Assembly: GCA_903925975.1 (NCBI GenBank)
Contig: CAIYHG010000075.1
Span: 1-43,767, forward strand
Origin: an uncultured Acidobacteriia bacterium
Lineage (GTDB): Bacteria; Acidobacteriota; Terriglobia; Bryobacterales; Bryobacteraceae
Direction: 5' to 3'
Length of the DNA: 43,767 nt
The position numbers and the translations under genes were made by a program. Below are positions 34,156 to 42,793 of this stretch, in pieces (the first letter of the stretch is position 1; the number at the start of each line of letters is the position of its first letter). Under the pieces are notes generated by a model. It saw only the letters and a program-made list of their open reading frames with translations. It searched no databases and was not told where the DNA came from.

Positions 34156-36603
34156 ATGATGAAGTCTTTCCTGGCAAGAGTACACCAGATCTCGGCGAAG
34201 GCGGCAGCGTTTGCCCTACTCGCCTGCGCGGCAACGTGCCTACTGACGGGAGCGGAGCCGCGAATCAGGATTGTTCAGGGCGCCGGAGCCGTGGAAGTGC
34301 AGGCTGTTACGCCGAATATCGTTCGCATTCATTTTCAGCCGAATGGCCAAGTAACGCCGCGCACGCTGACGATGGACCCCTCGCTGCAACCGGCAGGCGC
34401 CGACGCGGTGAGTTTAGAGACGAATGGCGCCCTCCAGACACTCAAGTCGCCCGAGATGAAGGTTATCGTCAATGGCACAACACCGGTCTCGGTGGAAGTT
34501 CAGGATGCAGGCGGGAAGACGTTGCTGGTAGTACGCGACGACTCGACCGGTCCGGGAGGCCGCGGAGGCGCTCCAGCCGGTGGCGGCCAGGCGCAGCGGG
34601 GCGGCGGCTCCAGCATTGTTCACGATGAGAATGAGAATATGTGGGGGATCAAGGGGCTGGAGCTGAACGATTCCGGCTTGGGAATTCTCCGAAACACCGG
34701 AGGCGCGGTAGCCGCGGGAGTGCAGGGCGGCGCGGGCGGTCCGTTCTTCTTCACCACACGGTACGGCGTGTTGGTGGATTCCGACGGGGGCGCCTTCCAG
34801 GCGCAGGACGATACGATTCGTTTTCAAAGAGGATCGAGGCCTGACGCCGAATACTTTGTGATCGTGGGACCGCCGATGAAAAGCATGGCGGGGTTGGCAT
34901 TGTTGACGGGGCGTCCGCCGATGCCTCCGAAGTGGACTCTGGGCTTCCTGAACTCGCAGTGGGTCTCTACGGAGCAAGAGTGGCGTCAACTGGCGGACAC
35001 CTACAACCAGAAGAACATTCCGATCAGCGGCTTTATCTTCGATTTCGACTGGAAAGCCTGGGGCGAGGACGATTACGGCGAGTGGCGGTGGAACAGCACG
35101 TCGGGAGAGGGGAGTATGGCCCCGAACAAGTTCCCGAACGGCGCCTCGGGCAAGTTCGCAGCCGATATGCTGGCCAAGGGCATTCACCTGGCCGGCATCC
35201 TGAAGCCGCGGATTCTGCTCAACCGGGCGGACGGCACGCCGACCAAGGCCGCCGCGTATGCCACGGAACACAATTTCTGGTACCCAAATGAGGTACGCGG
35301 GAACGATTACTTCACGGGCCGGCCGGCAGCCAATATCGACTTCGGAAATCCCGACGCGAGGAAGTGGTTTTGGGATCATCTGGAGCCGGCTTTTCGCGCC
35401 GGCATGACCGGCTGGTGGAGCGACGAGGCCGACCAGGACGGCAAGAACCTCTTCAACAATTTCGAGTTCATGAACATGGCCCGCTCCGTATATGACGGAC
35501 AGCGCTCCGTTTCCTCCGAGCGCGTGTGGTCCATCAATCGGAATTATTATGTGGGGGCGCTTCGGTACGGCTATGCGGAGTGGTCGGGCGATATCAGGAC
35601 CGGGTTCCAAAGCATGGCCTACCAGCGCAAGCGCATGATCGCTACTTTGAATCTGGGCGAATCGGCGTGGAGCATGGATACCGGTGGCTTCAACGGCCAT
35701 CCCACGCCGGAGAACTACGCCCGCTGGATGGAGTTCGGCGCGTTTGTCCCGATCTTCCGCGTGCATGGCGGCAGCGGGCAGAAGCGGCAGCCTTGGGTGT
35801 ATGAACCGGTAGCCGAGGAAGCGGCAAAGAAGGCGATGCGGCTGCGGTTCGATCTGATGCCCTACATTTATTCAAACGCGCGCACCGCAACAGAAACCGG
35901 AATCGGCATCGCGCGGCCACTGTTGTGGGAATTTCCAGATGACGAACGATGTGCGGACGAGAGCCGCGGGTGGATGTTCGGCGATGCCTTGTTTGTTTCA
36001 CCGATCGTGGAACGCGGACTGCCGACGCACAGCTTTTACCTGCCGCGTGGGGAGTGGTTCGAGTATGCCTCCGGGAAGCGCGTCACCGGCGGCCGGGACA
36101 TGAGCGTTGCCGTGGACGCGAAGACATGGCAGGACATTCCGCTCTACGTGCGCGAAGGCTCCATATTGGCAACGCAACCCGCCACTGCGGGGAACGACCT
36201 AAGTCCCAAGACTCCGCTGCTGCTGGACGTTTTCCCTGCGGCCACGCGTGCGGCGAACTTCGTGGTGTATGACGATGACGGCCACACGTATGCCTACGAA
36301 AAGGGCGAGTACTTCAGGCAGGAGATAACCGCCAAACGCTCCGGAACATCCACTGATATCTCAGTTGGCGCCACTACGGGCACATATACGGCGCAATTCC
36401 CGAGCTACTTGTTGCGAGTGCATCAGGCGAGCCAGAGCGTGACCAGCGAGGGCGCCCCGATGAAGAAATTCGCTACGGAAAGCGCGTTCCGGTCGGCAAG
36501 CGAGCCGGGTTGGTTCTCAGCCGTTGATAAGTTCGGCCCCGTTACGGAGGTTCGGCTTGGGCTCGATGCCAAACCACATACGGTGAAGCTAACTTCCCGT
36601 TGA
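34156..36603 (+). CDS. Secreted glycoside hydrolase family 31 enzyme
   Basis: This 815-residue protein has a signal peptide (about residues 1-35) and an N-terminal beta-sandwich with a Gly-rich insert (about 130-150). A GH31 TIM barrel follows, starting at P-P-K-W-T-L-G-F near 255. The likely nucleophile is Asp423 in G-W-W-S-D-E-A-D, and the acid/base is Asp479 in W-S-G-D. The C-terminus carries the beta domains usual in the family (V-Y-D-D-D-G-H-T-Y-A-Y-E-K-G). GH31 members act on alpha-glucosides or alpha-xylosides; the substrate is not clear from the sequence. ATG at 34156 is preferred to 34144, as GAGG at 34147-34150 fits it. Confidence 0.9.
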   Translation: MMKSFLARVHQISAKAAAFALLACAATCLLTGAEPRIRIVQGAGAVEVQAVTPNIVRIHFQPNGQVTPRTLTMDPSLQPAGADAVSLETNGALQTLKSPEMKVIVNGTTPVSVEVQDAGGKTLLVVRDDSTGPGGRGGAPAGGGQAQRGGGSSIVHDENENMWGIKGLELNDSGLGILRNTGGAVAAGVQGGAGGPFFFTTRYGVLVDSDGGAFQAQDDTIRFQRGSRPDAEYFVIVGPPMKSMAGLALLTGRPPMPPKWTLGFLNSQWVSTEQEWRQLADTYNQKNIPISGFIFDFDWKAWGEDDYGEWRWNSTSGEGSMAPNKFPNGASGKFAADMLAKGIHLAGILKPRILLNRADGTPTKAAAYATEHNFWYPNEVRGNDYFTGRPAANIDFGNPDARKWFWDHLEPAFRAGMTGWWSDEADQDGKNLFNNFEFMNMARSVYDGQRSVSSERVWSINRNYYVGALRYGYAEWSGDIRTGFQSMAYQRKRMIATLNLGESAWSMDTGGFNGHPTPENYARWMEFGAFVPIFRVHGGSGQKRQPWVYEPVAEEAAKKAMRLRFDLMPYIYSNARTATETGIGIARPLLWEFPDDERCADESRGWMFGDALFVSPIVERGLPTHSFYLPRGEWFEYASGKRVTGGRDMSVAVDAKTWQDIPLYVREGSILATQPATAGNDLSPKTPLLLDVFPAATRAANFVVYDDDGHTYAYEKGEYFRQEITAKRSGTSTDISVGATTGTYTAQFPSYLLRVHQASQSVTSEGAPMKKFATESAFRSASEPGWFSAVDKFGPVTEVRLGLDAKPHTVKLTSR

Positions 36604-36669
36604 CGGGCGCAGGAACGGCAAGGACCTCAACTGGCAGCAGGACATAGCCGCACGAAAGGAGAACGACTG

Positions 36670-37827
36670 ATGCGAACGGGGATTACGGCGCTTCTGGCGC
36701 TTCAGGCGGCAATTTGTATAGCGCAAGGGCAAAGGACAGAGGCGCCCGCGGCTTCGGCAGCGGAACAGGGGCAAGCTGCGTCCGCCCGTCAGCAGGGACC
36801 GCTGGTCCTCCCAGACCGCCGCGTGACCTTCCGGCTTTATGCGCCCAAGGCCAGCGAAGTTATCCTGAGCAGCGAGTTATGGAAGCGCACGAATTATACC
36901 GAGCCGCTGAAGAAAGATGAAAAGGGACTCTGGTCGCTGACGGTGGGCCCACTGGCTCCAGGCTTTTACGACTATTACTTCATCGTCGACGGCGTTTCGT
37001 TGCCTGACCCCGCCAATGGGCACATCAAGCCCGGACGGGTAACCACGCAGAGCGAACTCGACGTGCCCGGAACCGAAGCCGGCTGGGAGGCGCTGCGCAA
37101 CGTGCCGCACGGCGAGGTGCGGTCTATCTTCTATTACTCCAAGTCCCTCAACGCCGTGAGGCGCATGCAGGTCTACCTTCCGCCGGGCTATGAGACGGGC
37201 CGCGAGCGTTACCCGGTCTTCTACCTGCTGCACGGCGGCGGAGACACCGACGACGGCTGGGTGGCGATTGGGCGGGCGAACTTGATTATGGACAACCTTC
37301 TGGCCGACGGCAAAGCGAAGCCCATGATTCTCGTAATGCCGTACCAATTCACAAGCCCCTCCGGCAGCGCGGAAACTGCGCCCTTCGCCAAGGACCTGAT
37401 CGAAGACGTTATCCCTTATGTGGAAAGTACCTTCCGCACTCTGACCGGTTCGGCGAACCGAGGCATCGGAGGCCTTGGCATCCCGAGCGCCGGCGGCCAG
37501 GGTTCGAGCATTCTCTCGGAGGTCGGCCTGCAGTACTTCGACAAGTTCGATTACGTCGTCTTCACCAGCAACGGAGGCGCATGGGACGACACGCTGGCCC
37601 AGCACAAAGAGTACGGGGAAGTGATGTCAAACCCGGCCAACGTCAAACGCGTCAAGTTTTTCGTCGGAGACGGCACGAACAACAACAACTTCACCCGCAA
37701 CAAGACCTTCGCGGAGAACATGAAGAAGCGGGGTTACGACGTCACCTTCTCGGTTGACGACGGAATCCACGGATGGCACGAGTTCCGACGGGACTTCTAC
37801 GAAGCCGCGCAGAAGCTCTTCCGGTAA
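36670..37827 (+). CDS. Secreted CE1-type esterase with N-terminal E-set/CBM48 domain
   Basis: This 385-residue protein has a signal peptide (about residues 1-19) and an early Ig/CBM48-like domain (about 50-130; R-R-V-T-F-R-L-Y-A-P-K-A and G-F-Y-D-Y-Y-F-I-V-D-G). An esterase-D-like alpha/beta hydrolase domain follows with Y-P-V-F-Y-L-L-H-G-G-G near 181-191 and a late H-G-W-H-E-F-R block. The usual nucleophile elbow G-L-S-M-G-G is replaced by G-L-G-I-P-S-A-G-G, with Ser273 displaced, so activity is uncertain. Relatives remove acetyl or feruloyl groups from xylans. It lies 66 bases after the GH31 gene, which suggests joint action on plant or microbial polysaccharide. GGAG at 36657-36660 supports the start. 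Confidence 0.85.
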   Translation: MRTGITALLALQAAICIAQGQRTEAPAASAAEQGQAASARQQGPLVLPDRRVTFRLYAPKASEVILSSELWKRTNYTEPLKKDEKGLWSLTVGPLAPGFYDYYFIVDGVSLPDPANGHIKPGRVTTQSELDVPGTEAGWEALRNVPHGEVRSIFYYSKSLNAVRRMQVYLPPGYETGRERYPVFYLLHGGGDTDDGWVAIGRANLIMDNLLADGKAKPMILVMPYQFTSPSGSAETAPFAKDLIEDVIPYVESTFRTLTGSANRGIGGLGIPSAGGQGSSILSEVGLQYFDKFDYVVFTSNGGAWDDTLAQHKEYGEVMSNPANVKRVKFFVGDGTNNNNFTRNKTFAENMKKRGYDVTFSVDDGIHGWHEFRRDFYEAAQKLFR

Positions 37828-37881
37828 GACGCGGCACAGGTATCGGCCTAACACCTCGGGAACAGTTCCGCAAACGATGGA

Positions 37882-39228
37882 TCAGAAACGGCCGGGCTTG
37901 CTCAGCCAGCCGTCTACGTAGTCGAAGGTGCGCTTGTAAGTGTCGCCGTACTCCGGCTTGCACGCTTGGAACGAATGGTTCGCGCCCTCAACGCCCACCA
38001 GTTCCTTGTCCTTGGCCGAGGAATGATCGTAAGCGATTTCGAGCAGGACGACGCTGCGGGCGCAGGTGGCCGTCACGATCAGCGTTGGAACCCGGACGCC
38101 TTCGACGTTGCCCTCAAGACTGTTCGCCGTGCTCCGCCACTTTACGCCGGGCACGTCGTCCTCGGTCTCGCGGTAGTCCGGTGTCACGCGGAGGGCCTGG
38201 AACGAGAGGTAGTGCCGGACCGTGGTGTTCATCGTAGTGTTGTTTAGCGTGTTATTCTGCGCGGCCGAAGCATTCGGAGACGCCATCGAATGGATGATCT
38301 CGGAGGGTGCGGTCCCGTCGGGCTTCAGAAGCTTGTGGGGCGCGCGCGATTTTGAAATCAGCCGGACATCGGCCCCATCCGGCCGCGACCCGGAAGCGAA
38401 CACGCCCGCGCCGGCGACCACAAACGGCTCGTCGTCCTTGAACTCGCCCTCGCCCTTTTCGATCTTAGCGAGGCGGTCGAGGGCCTCGTCGATCATCTGA
38501 TTGGCTTTCGCGCCCTGCGCCGTGAAGAACCGGTTCAGGAACTCCGGCGAGTAAGTGGCCGACCGCGTCCCTGGGTTGAACCCATTCTTCGGGTCGTACA
38601 TATCCAGAGCGGAGTTCAGCACACGGGGGTGATGCGCGTCGACGGCCGGATTAAGCGCTATTGTCTTCTCCGGGGCGCCGACGTTGGGGTCGAGCAGCAA
38701 GACCCCGTCGGCCTTAGGCAGGTTGTCGAGGCCCTTCCCGTCGCACTTATAGATGCGCTCGGCGTCCTGGCACGCCTTTGCGCCATTTTCCGCGACATCC
38801 TGATACGAGGTGAGCTCCGGTCCGCCCGAGCTGTGGCCAGCCAGAATTACTTTCTCAACGCCGGGAATGGCCCGCAGGGCCTTGATCGCCGCCGCAATAG
38901 GTTGGATGAACTCGTAGTAGGTCTGCTCCGGCCCGTAGTAATTCATCATCATCGCCCGATATCCATACTTCGGAAGTTCCCAACCAATGAAGTAATCGAA
39001 GTTATTGATTCGCTCCGGATGGGTAACCAGTATGGCGATGCGGCTCTTCGAATTAAGCGCGGCCGGTTCGACGAGGATCGCATTGGCGGTGTTCGGCAAG
39101 CGGACAAACGTCGTCTTCACGGGGGGGCCGCCCTGAGGCACAGGCGAATTCTGCGCCAGCGCTACTACGGGGGAGCAGGCGATTATCAGAAGCAGGCCCT
39201 TCGAGATACCCACCTTCGTTCGCGTCAT
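37882..39228 (-). CDS. Exported alpha/beta hydrolase
   Basis: This 448-residue protein has a signal peptide (about residues 1-26, ending VALAQ). Its alpha/beta hydrolase core has nucleophile elbow G-H-S-S-G-G (Ser133) and a late G-A-N-H-S-F block that supplies the histidine. A long insert (about 150-370) separates core strands and includes an N/T-rich stretch. The exact substrate is unknown; the plan fits a large exported esterase. The start at 39228 is supported by GGAGGAGA just upstream. It is convergent to the CE1-like gene, 54 bases away. Confidence 0.82.
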   Translation of the reverse strand: MTRTKVGISKGLLLIIACSPVVALAQNSPVPQGGPPVKTTFVRLPNTANAILVEPAALNSKSRIAILVTHPERINNFDYFIGWELPKYGYRAMMMNYYGPEQTYYEFIQPIAAAIKALRAIPGVEKVILAGHSSGGPELTSYQDVAENGAKACQDAERIYKCDGKGLDNLPKADGVLLLDPNVGAPEKTIALNPAVDAHHPRVLNSALDMYDPKNGFNPGTRSATYSPEFLNRFFTAQGAKANQMIDEALDRLAKIEKGEGEFKDDEPFVVAGAGVFASGSRPDGADVRLISKSRAPHKLLKPDGTAPSEIIHSMASPNASAAQNNTLNNTTMNTTVRHYLSFQALRVTPDYRETEDDVPGVKWRSTANSLEGNVEGVRVPTLIVTATCARSVVLLEIAYDHSSAKDKELVGVEGANHSFQACKPEYGDTYKRTFDYVDGWLSKPGRF

Positions 39229-39598
39229 TAGTTCTCCTCCGTAGGCCTCTTGCGCGCCCGCTGATTCGCCCATGGCCAACGCGCGCGTCCGGGCGAGAGC
39301 GGAGCACGGGCAGGAGACAGTAATATACCAACTATTTCGCCGCCTTGGCGCCGGCTAAGCGCGTGCAGCCCCGGAAGTGCAAGCGTGGATACGATTCACA
39401 GGGGGCGCTGGGCCTGCGCCAAGCATGCACAAGCAAACACACGGCCTTGAAATGCGCGGCCTCTCCCGGACCATGCTGCGTCTTGGCATACTTCTGCTGT
39501 GTTCCGCTTCGGGGTCGAGGGTGAGATGGGGCCGTGCCCGGCTACGTCGGTGGCCGGCGCCGCTGGAGGCGCCGGCGTGCTGCAAACTCGTCAGCTAG
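39229..39598. other. 370-bp gap with a perfect GC hairpin
   Basis: No convincing gene is present. GCCGGCGCC (39553-39561) pairs perfectly with GGCGCCGGC (39568-39576) around six bases, just beyond the stop of the next leftward gene. It lacks a T-run. The unit resembles the hairpins at 13961-14000 and may be a dispersed palindrome acting as a weak end-of-transcript structure. A short rightward open frame (39377-39598) has cysteine- and arginine-rich content and no start signal, and is not called. Confidence 0.5.
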
Positions 39599-40237
39599 CT
39601 ACTTCGCGGCTTGCTGGGTCAGTTCGAAGGCGTTCATCACGAAGATCGCCTCGGAAATTGCGTCGCTGTAAGGCGTCTGCTTAAACACCAGCTTGACGTC
39701 CTTGCCGTCGGAGGTGATCGTCGTCTTGATTTTAGTGGCGTCCTCGAGCTTGAACTTCGAGCCGTTCGAGATGTCGGTGCCCGTGATCGTTTTCGATCCC
39801 GTCGCGTCGTTGATCGCCATGTCGAAGGTTCCGGTCTGGTCCTTCGGGTCATGGTGATAGGAGAGCCAATCGTAGACGCCGGCCGGCAGCCCACTAATCG
39901 TCAAGGTCACGGGATCGAAAGCCACGCGGGTATCAGTCCCGATCCAGAACCGCAACAGATCCTGGGGATCGAGAATAACGTCGGGACCACGGTCGATCAT
40001 TCTCAAGGCCTCGAATTGTACGGGTTCGGGCCAAGTGGCTTTGATAGTTACTTTCGCGCCAAACGCGGTGTAGCTTTGGGCTGTGAAGGAATCGGGCGTT
40101 TTGTCGGCGGCATAGTACGCCTCATAGCCGGGCGCCACTTTCCCGCCCGTGGTAGCGAAGGCGATCTTCAATTGGGCCTGTGCCGCGCCGAGCCCGATCG
40201 ACATACCTAAAATCAACGATAAGATTGCTTTCTTCAC
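39599..40237 (-). CDS. Small exported protein of unknown family
   Basis: This 212-residue protein has a clear signal peptide (residues 1 to about 21, ending AQA). The mature part is beta-rich: A-P-G-Y-E-A-Y near 36-42, a W-P-E-P-V-Q-F-E block near 69-76, and F-D-P-V-T-L-T-I-S-G-L-P-A-G-V-Y-D-W near 106-123. The last pattern resembles extracellular beta-sandwich domains of planctomycete and acidobacterial secreted proteins. No catalytic motif is seen. The start is GTG at 40237 with GGAGGT nine bases upstream, under its own promoter. Confidence 0.75.
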   Translation of the reverse strand: MKKAILSLILGMSIGLGAAQAQLKIAFATTGGKVAPGYEAYYAADKTPDSFTAQSYTAFGAKVTIKATWPEPVQFEALRMIDRGPDVILDPQDLLRFWIGTDTRVAFDPVTLTISGLPAGVYDWLSYHHDPKDQTGTFDMAINDATGSKTITGTDISNGSKFKLEDATKIKTTITSDGKDVKLVFKQTPYSDAISEAIFVMNAFELTQQAAK

Positions 40238-40306
40238 CGTAAATACCTCCGATTGAGCGGCATCTGAGCGAGCCGTAACGCCTGCTGCATAACTACCTAA
40301 CTCACC

Positions 40307-40335
40307 ATTTTAGAAGAAATACCAGAGGATCGCAA
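40307..40335 (-). promoter_or_regulatory. Leftward promoter of the exported-protein gene
   Basis: On the minus strand TTGCGA (40335-40330) and TAAAAT (40312-40307) are separated by exactly 17 bases, a good housekeeping promoter. Transcription would begin near 40300, giving a 5' leader of about 63 bases before the GTG at 40237. Confidence 0.65.
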
Positions 40336-40462
40336 TTCATGCCGTATGGCGCGAATGTGCAGTGCCTGCATTTCCGCTGCCCTGATCCCACGAGCGGAAG
40401 CGGCGAATTGGCCCGCCGACCCCCGCTTGCTCCCACACGTCCCGGTTCGCTCGCTCTCCGGT

Positions 40463-40640
40463 TTAGGCAGCGGCGCCGCGGAGGTCGCTCAGCATTTCGC
40501 CCATCCGGCGGAGGGACATCGCGCGGCGCCGGGGCTCGGTGCAGATGGGCTTGTTCGCGAGTCCTTGATGATTACGCCCGAATTGAAAATGTGCGGCGAA
40601 GTTCTCGATTGCCGTAGGCAACCAGTTCCCGGCCCCGCGC
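40463..40640 (-). mobile_element. C-terminal remnant of an integrase-core (rve) transposase
   Basis: Read leftward, the frame that stops at 40463-40465 contains T-A-I-E-N-F-A-A-H-F-Q then G-R-N-H-Q-G-L-A-N-K-P-I, and later R-R-M-G-E-M-L-S-D before the stop. These follow the end of integrase-core transposases, where E-R-N-H-Q-G-L-x-N-(K/R)-L-I and R-R-x-R-L-G-G-L-L blocks are typical. The D-D-E catalytic core upstream is gone and the frame is broken, so this is a dead relic. No terminal inverted repeats were found. Confidence 0.6.
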
Positions 40641-40898
40641 CCAAACCCCTCCGCGCAGCCGTTCAGATTGGGAGACCGGGGCGGCGGTTTGCCGGCCTCG
40701 CTCCCTCATCATCGGCAAGTTGCTTCAGAAACCAGGCGCCCGCATCGATGGCAACGGACAGCCGCGCCGGAACTTTTCCGGAAAGTTGAGCTCAGGGTTT
40801 GCCAAACAGCTTGCGCAGCATTGCGCTGAAGAGCGTTAAGTCTTTGAAACGGAAGCCTCATTCCCAGTGCCGAACTGTGATAGCATGGTGGACTAAAG

Positions 40899-40944
40899 TA
40901 CAATTCGGCAGAAGCCTTGATGGGACTATAAGGGCGGTAGCTTG
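40899..40944 (+). promoter_or_regulatory. Candidate promoter and ops-like element before the NusG-like gene
   Basis: TACAAT at 40899-40904 is a possible -10 (the -35 is poor). About 20 bases after the expected transcription start lies GGCGGTAGCTTG (40933-40944). This matches the enterobacterial ops element (core GGCGGTAGCnTG), the pause signal that recruits RfaH, the NusG paralogue for polysaccharide operons. A second -10-like TATAAG lies at 40927-40932 and would place the start inside the element. Confidence 0.5.
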
Positions 40945-41535
40945 GGCAACGAACAGGCCGCGGCGGAACCGAAAATGAGTCTCGATGCATTGCCGTCGGA
41001 TGGGCAACGGTGGTTTGCGCTCCGCGTGAAATCCCGGTCCGAACACGTCGTGGCCACGGCAGCCCGCAACAAAGGATTCGAGGCCTTCCTTCCCCTCTAC
41101 GAAGCCCGGCGTCATTGGTCGGACCGCATCAAGAAACTTCAGGCCCCTTTGTTCCCGGGATATCTGTTCTGCCGCTTGAATCCGGAACATCGCCTGCCGT
41201 TGTTGACGATTCCGGGCGTGATGCAGTTTGTCGGGCTCGGCCGCACGCCGGTTCCGATTGAAGATGCCGAGATCGCTGCCATAGACGCCGCATTGCGATC
41301 CGGACTGGGCTTGGAGCCCTGGCCTTTTCTAGATGTGGGACAGCGCATCCGGGTAGAGTATGGCCCCCTTGCCGGCCTGGAAGGGATTCTGGTGGAGAAG
41401 CGCAAGCAGCGCCGGATCGTAATCTCAGTGGCTCTTCTGCAGCGTTCGGTCGGGGTAGAGATCGAATCCGACTGGGTGCGGCCCGTGAAACCAGCAGGAC
41501 GGCCTCTGGCTTTGCCCGCGGCGCCCGCTTGTTGA
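40942..41535 (+). CDS. NusG paralogue (UpxY/RfaH-type antiterminator)
   Basis: This protein of 186-197 residues has a NusG N-terminal domain: W-F-A-L-R-V-K-S-R-S-E near residues 24-34, the G-F-E-A-F-L-P block, and L-F-P-G-Y-L-F-C-R near 69-77. A KOW-type C-terminal domain has V-x-Y-G-P-L-A-G-L-E-G-I-L. The second block follows the usual (L/F)-F-P-G-Y-(L/V)-F pattern of specialised NusG paralogues. These bind RNA polymerase at one operon leader and prevent termination over long polysaccharide clusters. Position before a sugar transferase fits. The start may be TTG at 40942 or, more likely, ATG at 40975, which leaves the ops-like element in the leader. Confidence 0.9.
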   Translation: MGNEQAAAEPKMSLDALPSDGQRWFALRVKSRSEHVVATAARNKGFEAFLPLYEARRHWSDRIKKLQAPLFPGYLFCRLNPEHRLPLLTIPGVMQFVGLGRTPVPIEDAEIAAIDAALRSGLGLEPWPFLDVGQRIRVEYGPLAGLEGILVEKRKQRRIVISVALLQRSVGVEIESDWVRPVKPAGRPLALPAAPAC

Positions 41536-41545
41536 TATCTGCGTC

Positions 41546-42751
41546 GTGCTTGAAGGCGCGACTGAGTCCGGCAAAGGACCGCGGAAAATGAGTGGACTAG
41601 GACGCTCGATGCCGTTCTCATCGCCCGGGAAAGGCCCTGGACGAGAGCGAAGTTCCGGCTCTATCCCGGAGCATGACGACGGCCTCCTGCCGGAACAGCG
41701 CTTCCTCAAAACGCTGCGTCTCGAACGGAAACGTGCCGGGCGTTCGGGGCGTAGTTTCGTGTTGGCGCTCCTGAAATTCCCGAAGCTCTTGCAGGGACCT
41801 CAGCAGAGCGACGCGTTTCGCGAAGTGGCTCGCACGCTATCTGAGCAGACACGCGAAATCGGAGTGAAGGGTTGGTACAAGGAGTCGGAAACGATTGGGG
41901 TGATCTTCACCGAGATCGGGGCCGATGCGGATGCACGGGCCGTGGCCGCCTCACTTCTGGATAAGATCACGAGGGCTATTTCACAGGCCCTCGGCATCGA
42001 CCAGATCAACCGGATTGCGCTTTCGTTCCACGTCTTCCCGGACCATTGGGAAGAACGAGGACATGGCAACCCCGCCGATTTGGCGCTCTATCCGGATGAC
42101 GCCGAGCGCACGGACAAGGGCGCCCATGTGGTGAAACGGGTGATGGACATTGCGGGCAGCCTCTTCGCTCTGATCTTGTTCGCGCCTGTGGTCCTCATCA
42201 TTGCCGCACTCATTAAGCTGACTTCGAAGGGCCCTGTGCTGTTCAAGCAGGAAAGGCTGGGATTTCGAGGCAATCCATTCCGTTTACTCAAATTCCGGTC
42301 GATGTACGTCCAGAACGATTCCACGGCGCACCAGGAATACGTCAAGCGCTTCATCGCGGGGAAAGCCTGCCCGGCAGATGAGCTGACCTCCGGCGCCAAA
42401 GTCTACAAGTTGGAAAAGGACCCAAGGGTGACGCCGCTGGGGAGGTTTTTGCGGAGCACCAGCCTGGACGAATTTCCGCAGTTCCTCAACGTGCTCAAGG
42501 GCGAGATGTCGCTCGTGGGGCCGCGGCCGCCTATTCGGTATGAGGTGGCCCGGTACGCCGTTTGGCACCGGGAACGCCTGTTCGCCGCGCGGCCTGGAAT
42601 CACAGGCCTCTGGCAGGTCGAAGGCCGCAGCAGAGTGACGTTCGAGGAAATGGTCCGGCTGGACCTGAAGTATGCGGCGGATTGGTCGATCTGGCTGGAT
42701 ATCAAGATCTTGTTGCGGACCCCGCGGGCCGTGGTCATGGGCGCGCATTGA
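41546..42751 (+). CDS. Sugar-phosphate transferase (PglC/WcaJ-type) with degenerate GGDEF-like head
   Basis: This protein of up to 401 residues starts at GTG 41546, or at ATG 41588 (387 residues). Residues from about 50 to 170 resemble a diguanylate-cyclase fold without the GGDEF signature (E-Q-R-F-L-K-T-L-R-L-E-R-K-R-A-G-R start, closing with L-S-F-H-V-F-P). From about 194 the bacterial sugar transferase domain follows: one hydrophobic hairpin with K-R-x-x-D-I near 195-200, Q-E-R-L-G-F-R-G, K-F-R-S-M, then T-S-L-D-E-F-P-Q and the closing G-I-T-G-L-W-Q-V block. Such enzymes load the first sugar-phosphate on undecaprenyl phosphate and start glycan assembly. The head may be a degenerate nucleotide-binding regulator. 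Confidence 0.88.
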   Translation: MLEGATESGKGPRKMSGLGRSMPFSSPGKGPGRERSSGSIPEHDDGLLPEQRFLKTLRLERKRAGRSGRSFVLALLKFPKLLQGPQQSDAFREVARTLSEQTREIGVKGWYKESETIGVIFTEIGADADARAVAASLLDKITRAISQALGIDQINRIALSFHVFPDHWEERGHGNPADLALYPDDAERTDKGAHVVKRVMDIAGSLFALILFAPVVLIIAALIKLTSKGPVLFKQERLGFRGNPFRLLKFRSMYVQNDSTAHQEYVKRFIAGKACPADELTSGAKVYKLEKDPRVTPLGRFLRSTSLDEFPQFLNVLKGEMSLVGPRPPIRYEVARYAVWHRERLFAARPGITGLWQVEGRSRVTFEEMVRLDLKYAADWSIWLDIKILLRTPRAVVMGAH

Positions 42752-42793
42752 CGGCCGGCCGCTGGGGCAGTTCGGGAAGAGAGACGAGCATTT

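Larger units (their letters stand above)
40238..40941. other. 704-bp region between the exported protein and the polysaccharide locus
   Basis: This stretch holds the leftward promoter at 40307-40335, the decayed transposase end at 40463-40640, and the weak promoter plus ops-like element before the antiterminator gene. The remaining open frames on either strand lack ribosome-binding sites and are interrupted. A leftward stretch at about 40690-40795, with residues S-V-A-I-D-A-G-A-W-F-L-K-Q-L-A-D-D-E, looks protein-like but is bounded by stops and may be another fragment. Confidence 0.5.

Noticed and set aside
40339..40789. Rightward frames before the antiterminator gene
   Set aside because: They are antisense to the transposase relic, lack ribosome-binding sites and show arginine/proline-rich noise.
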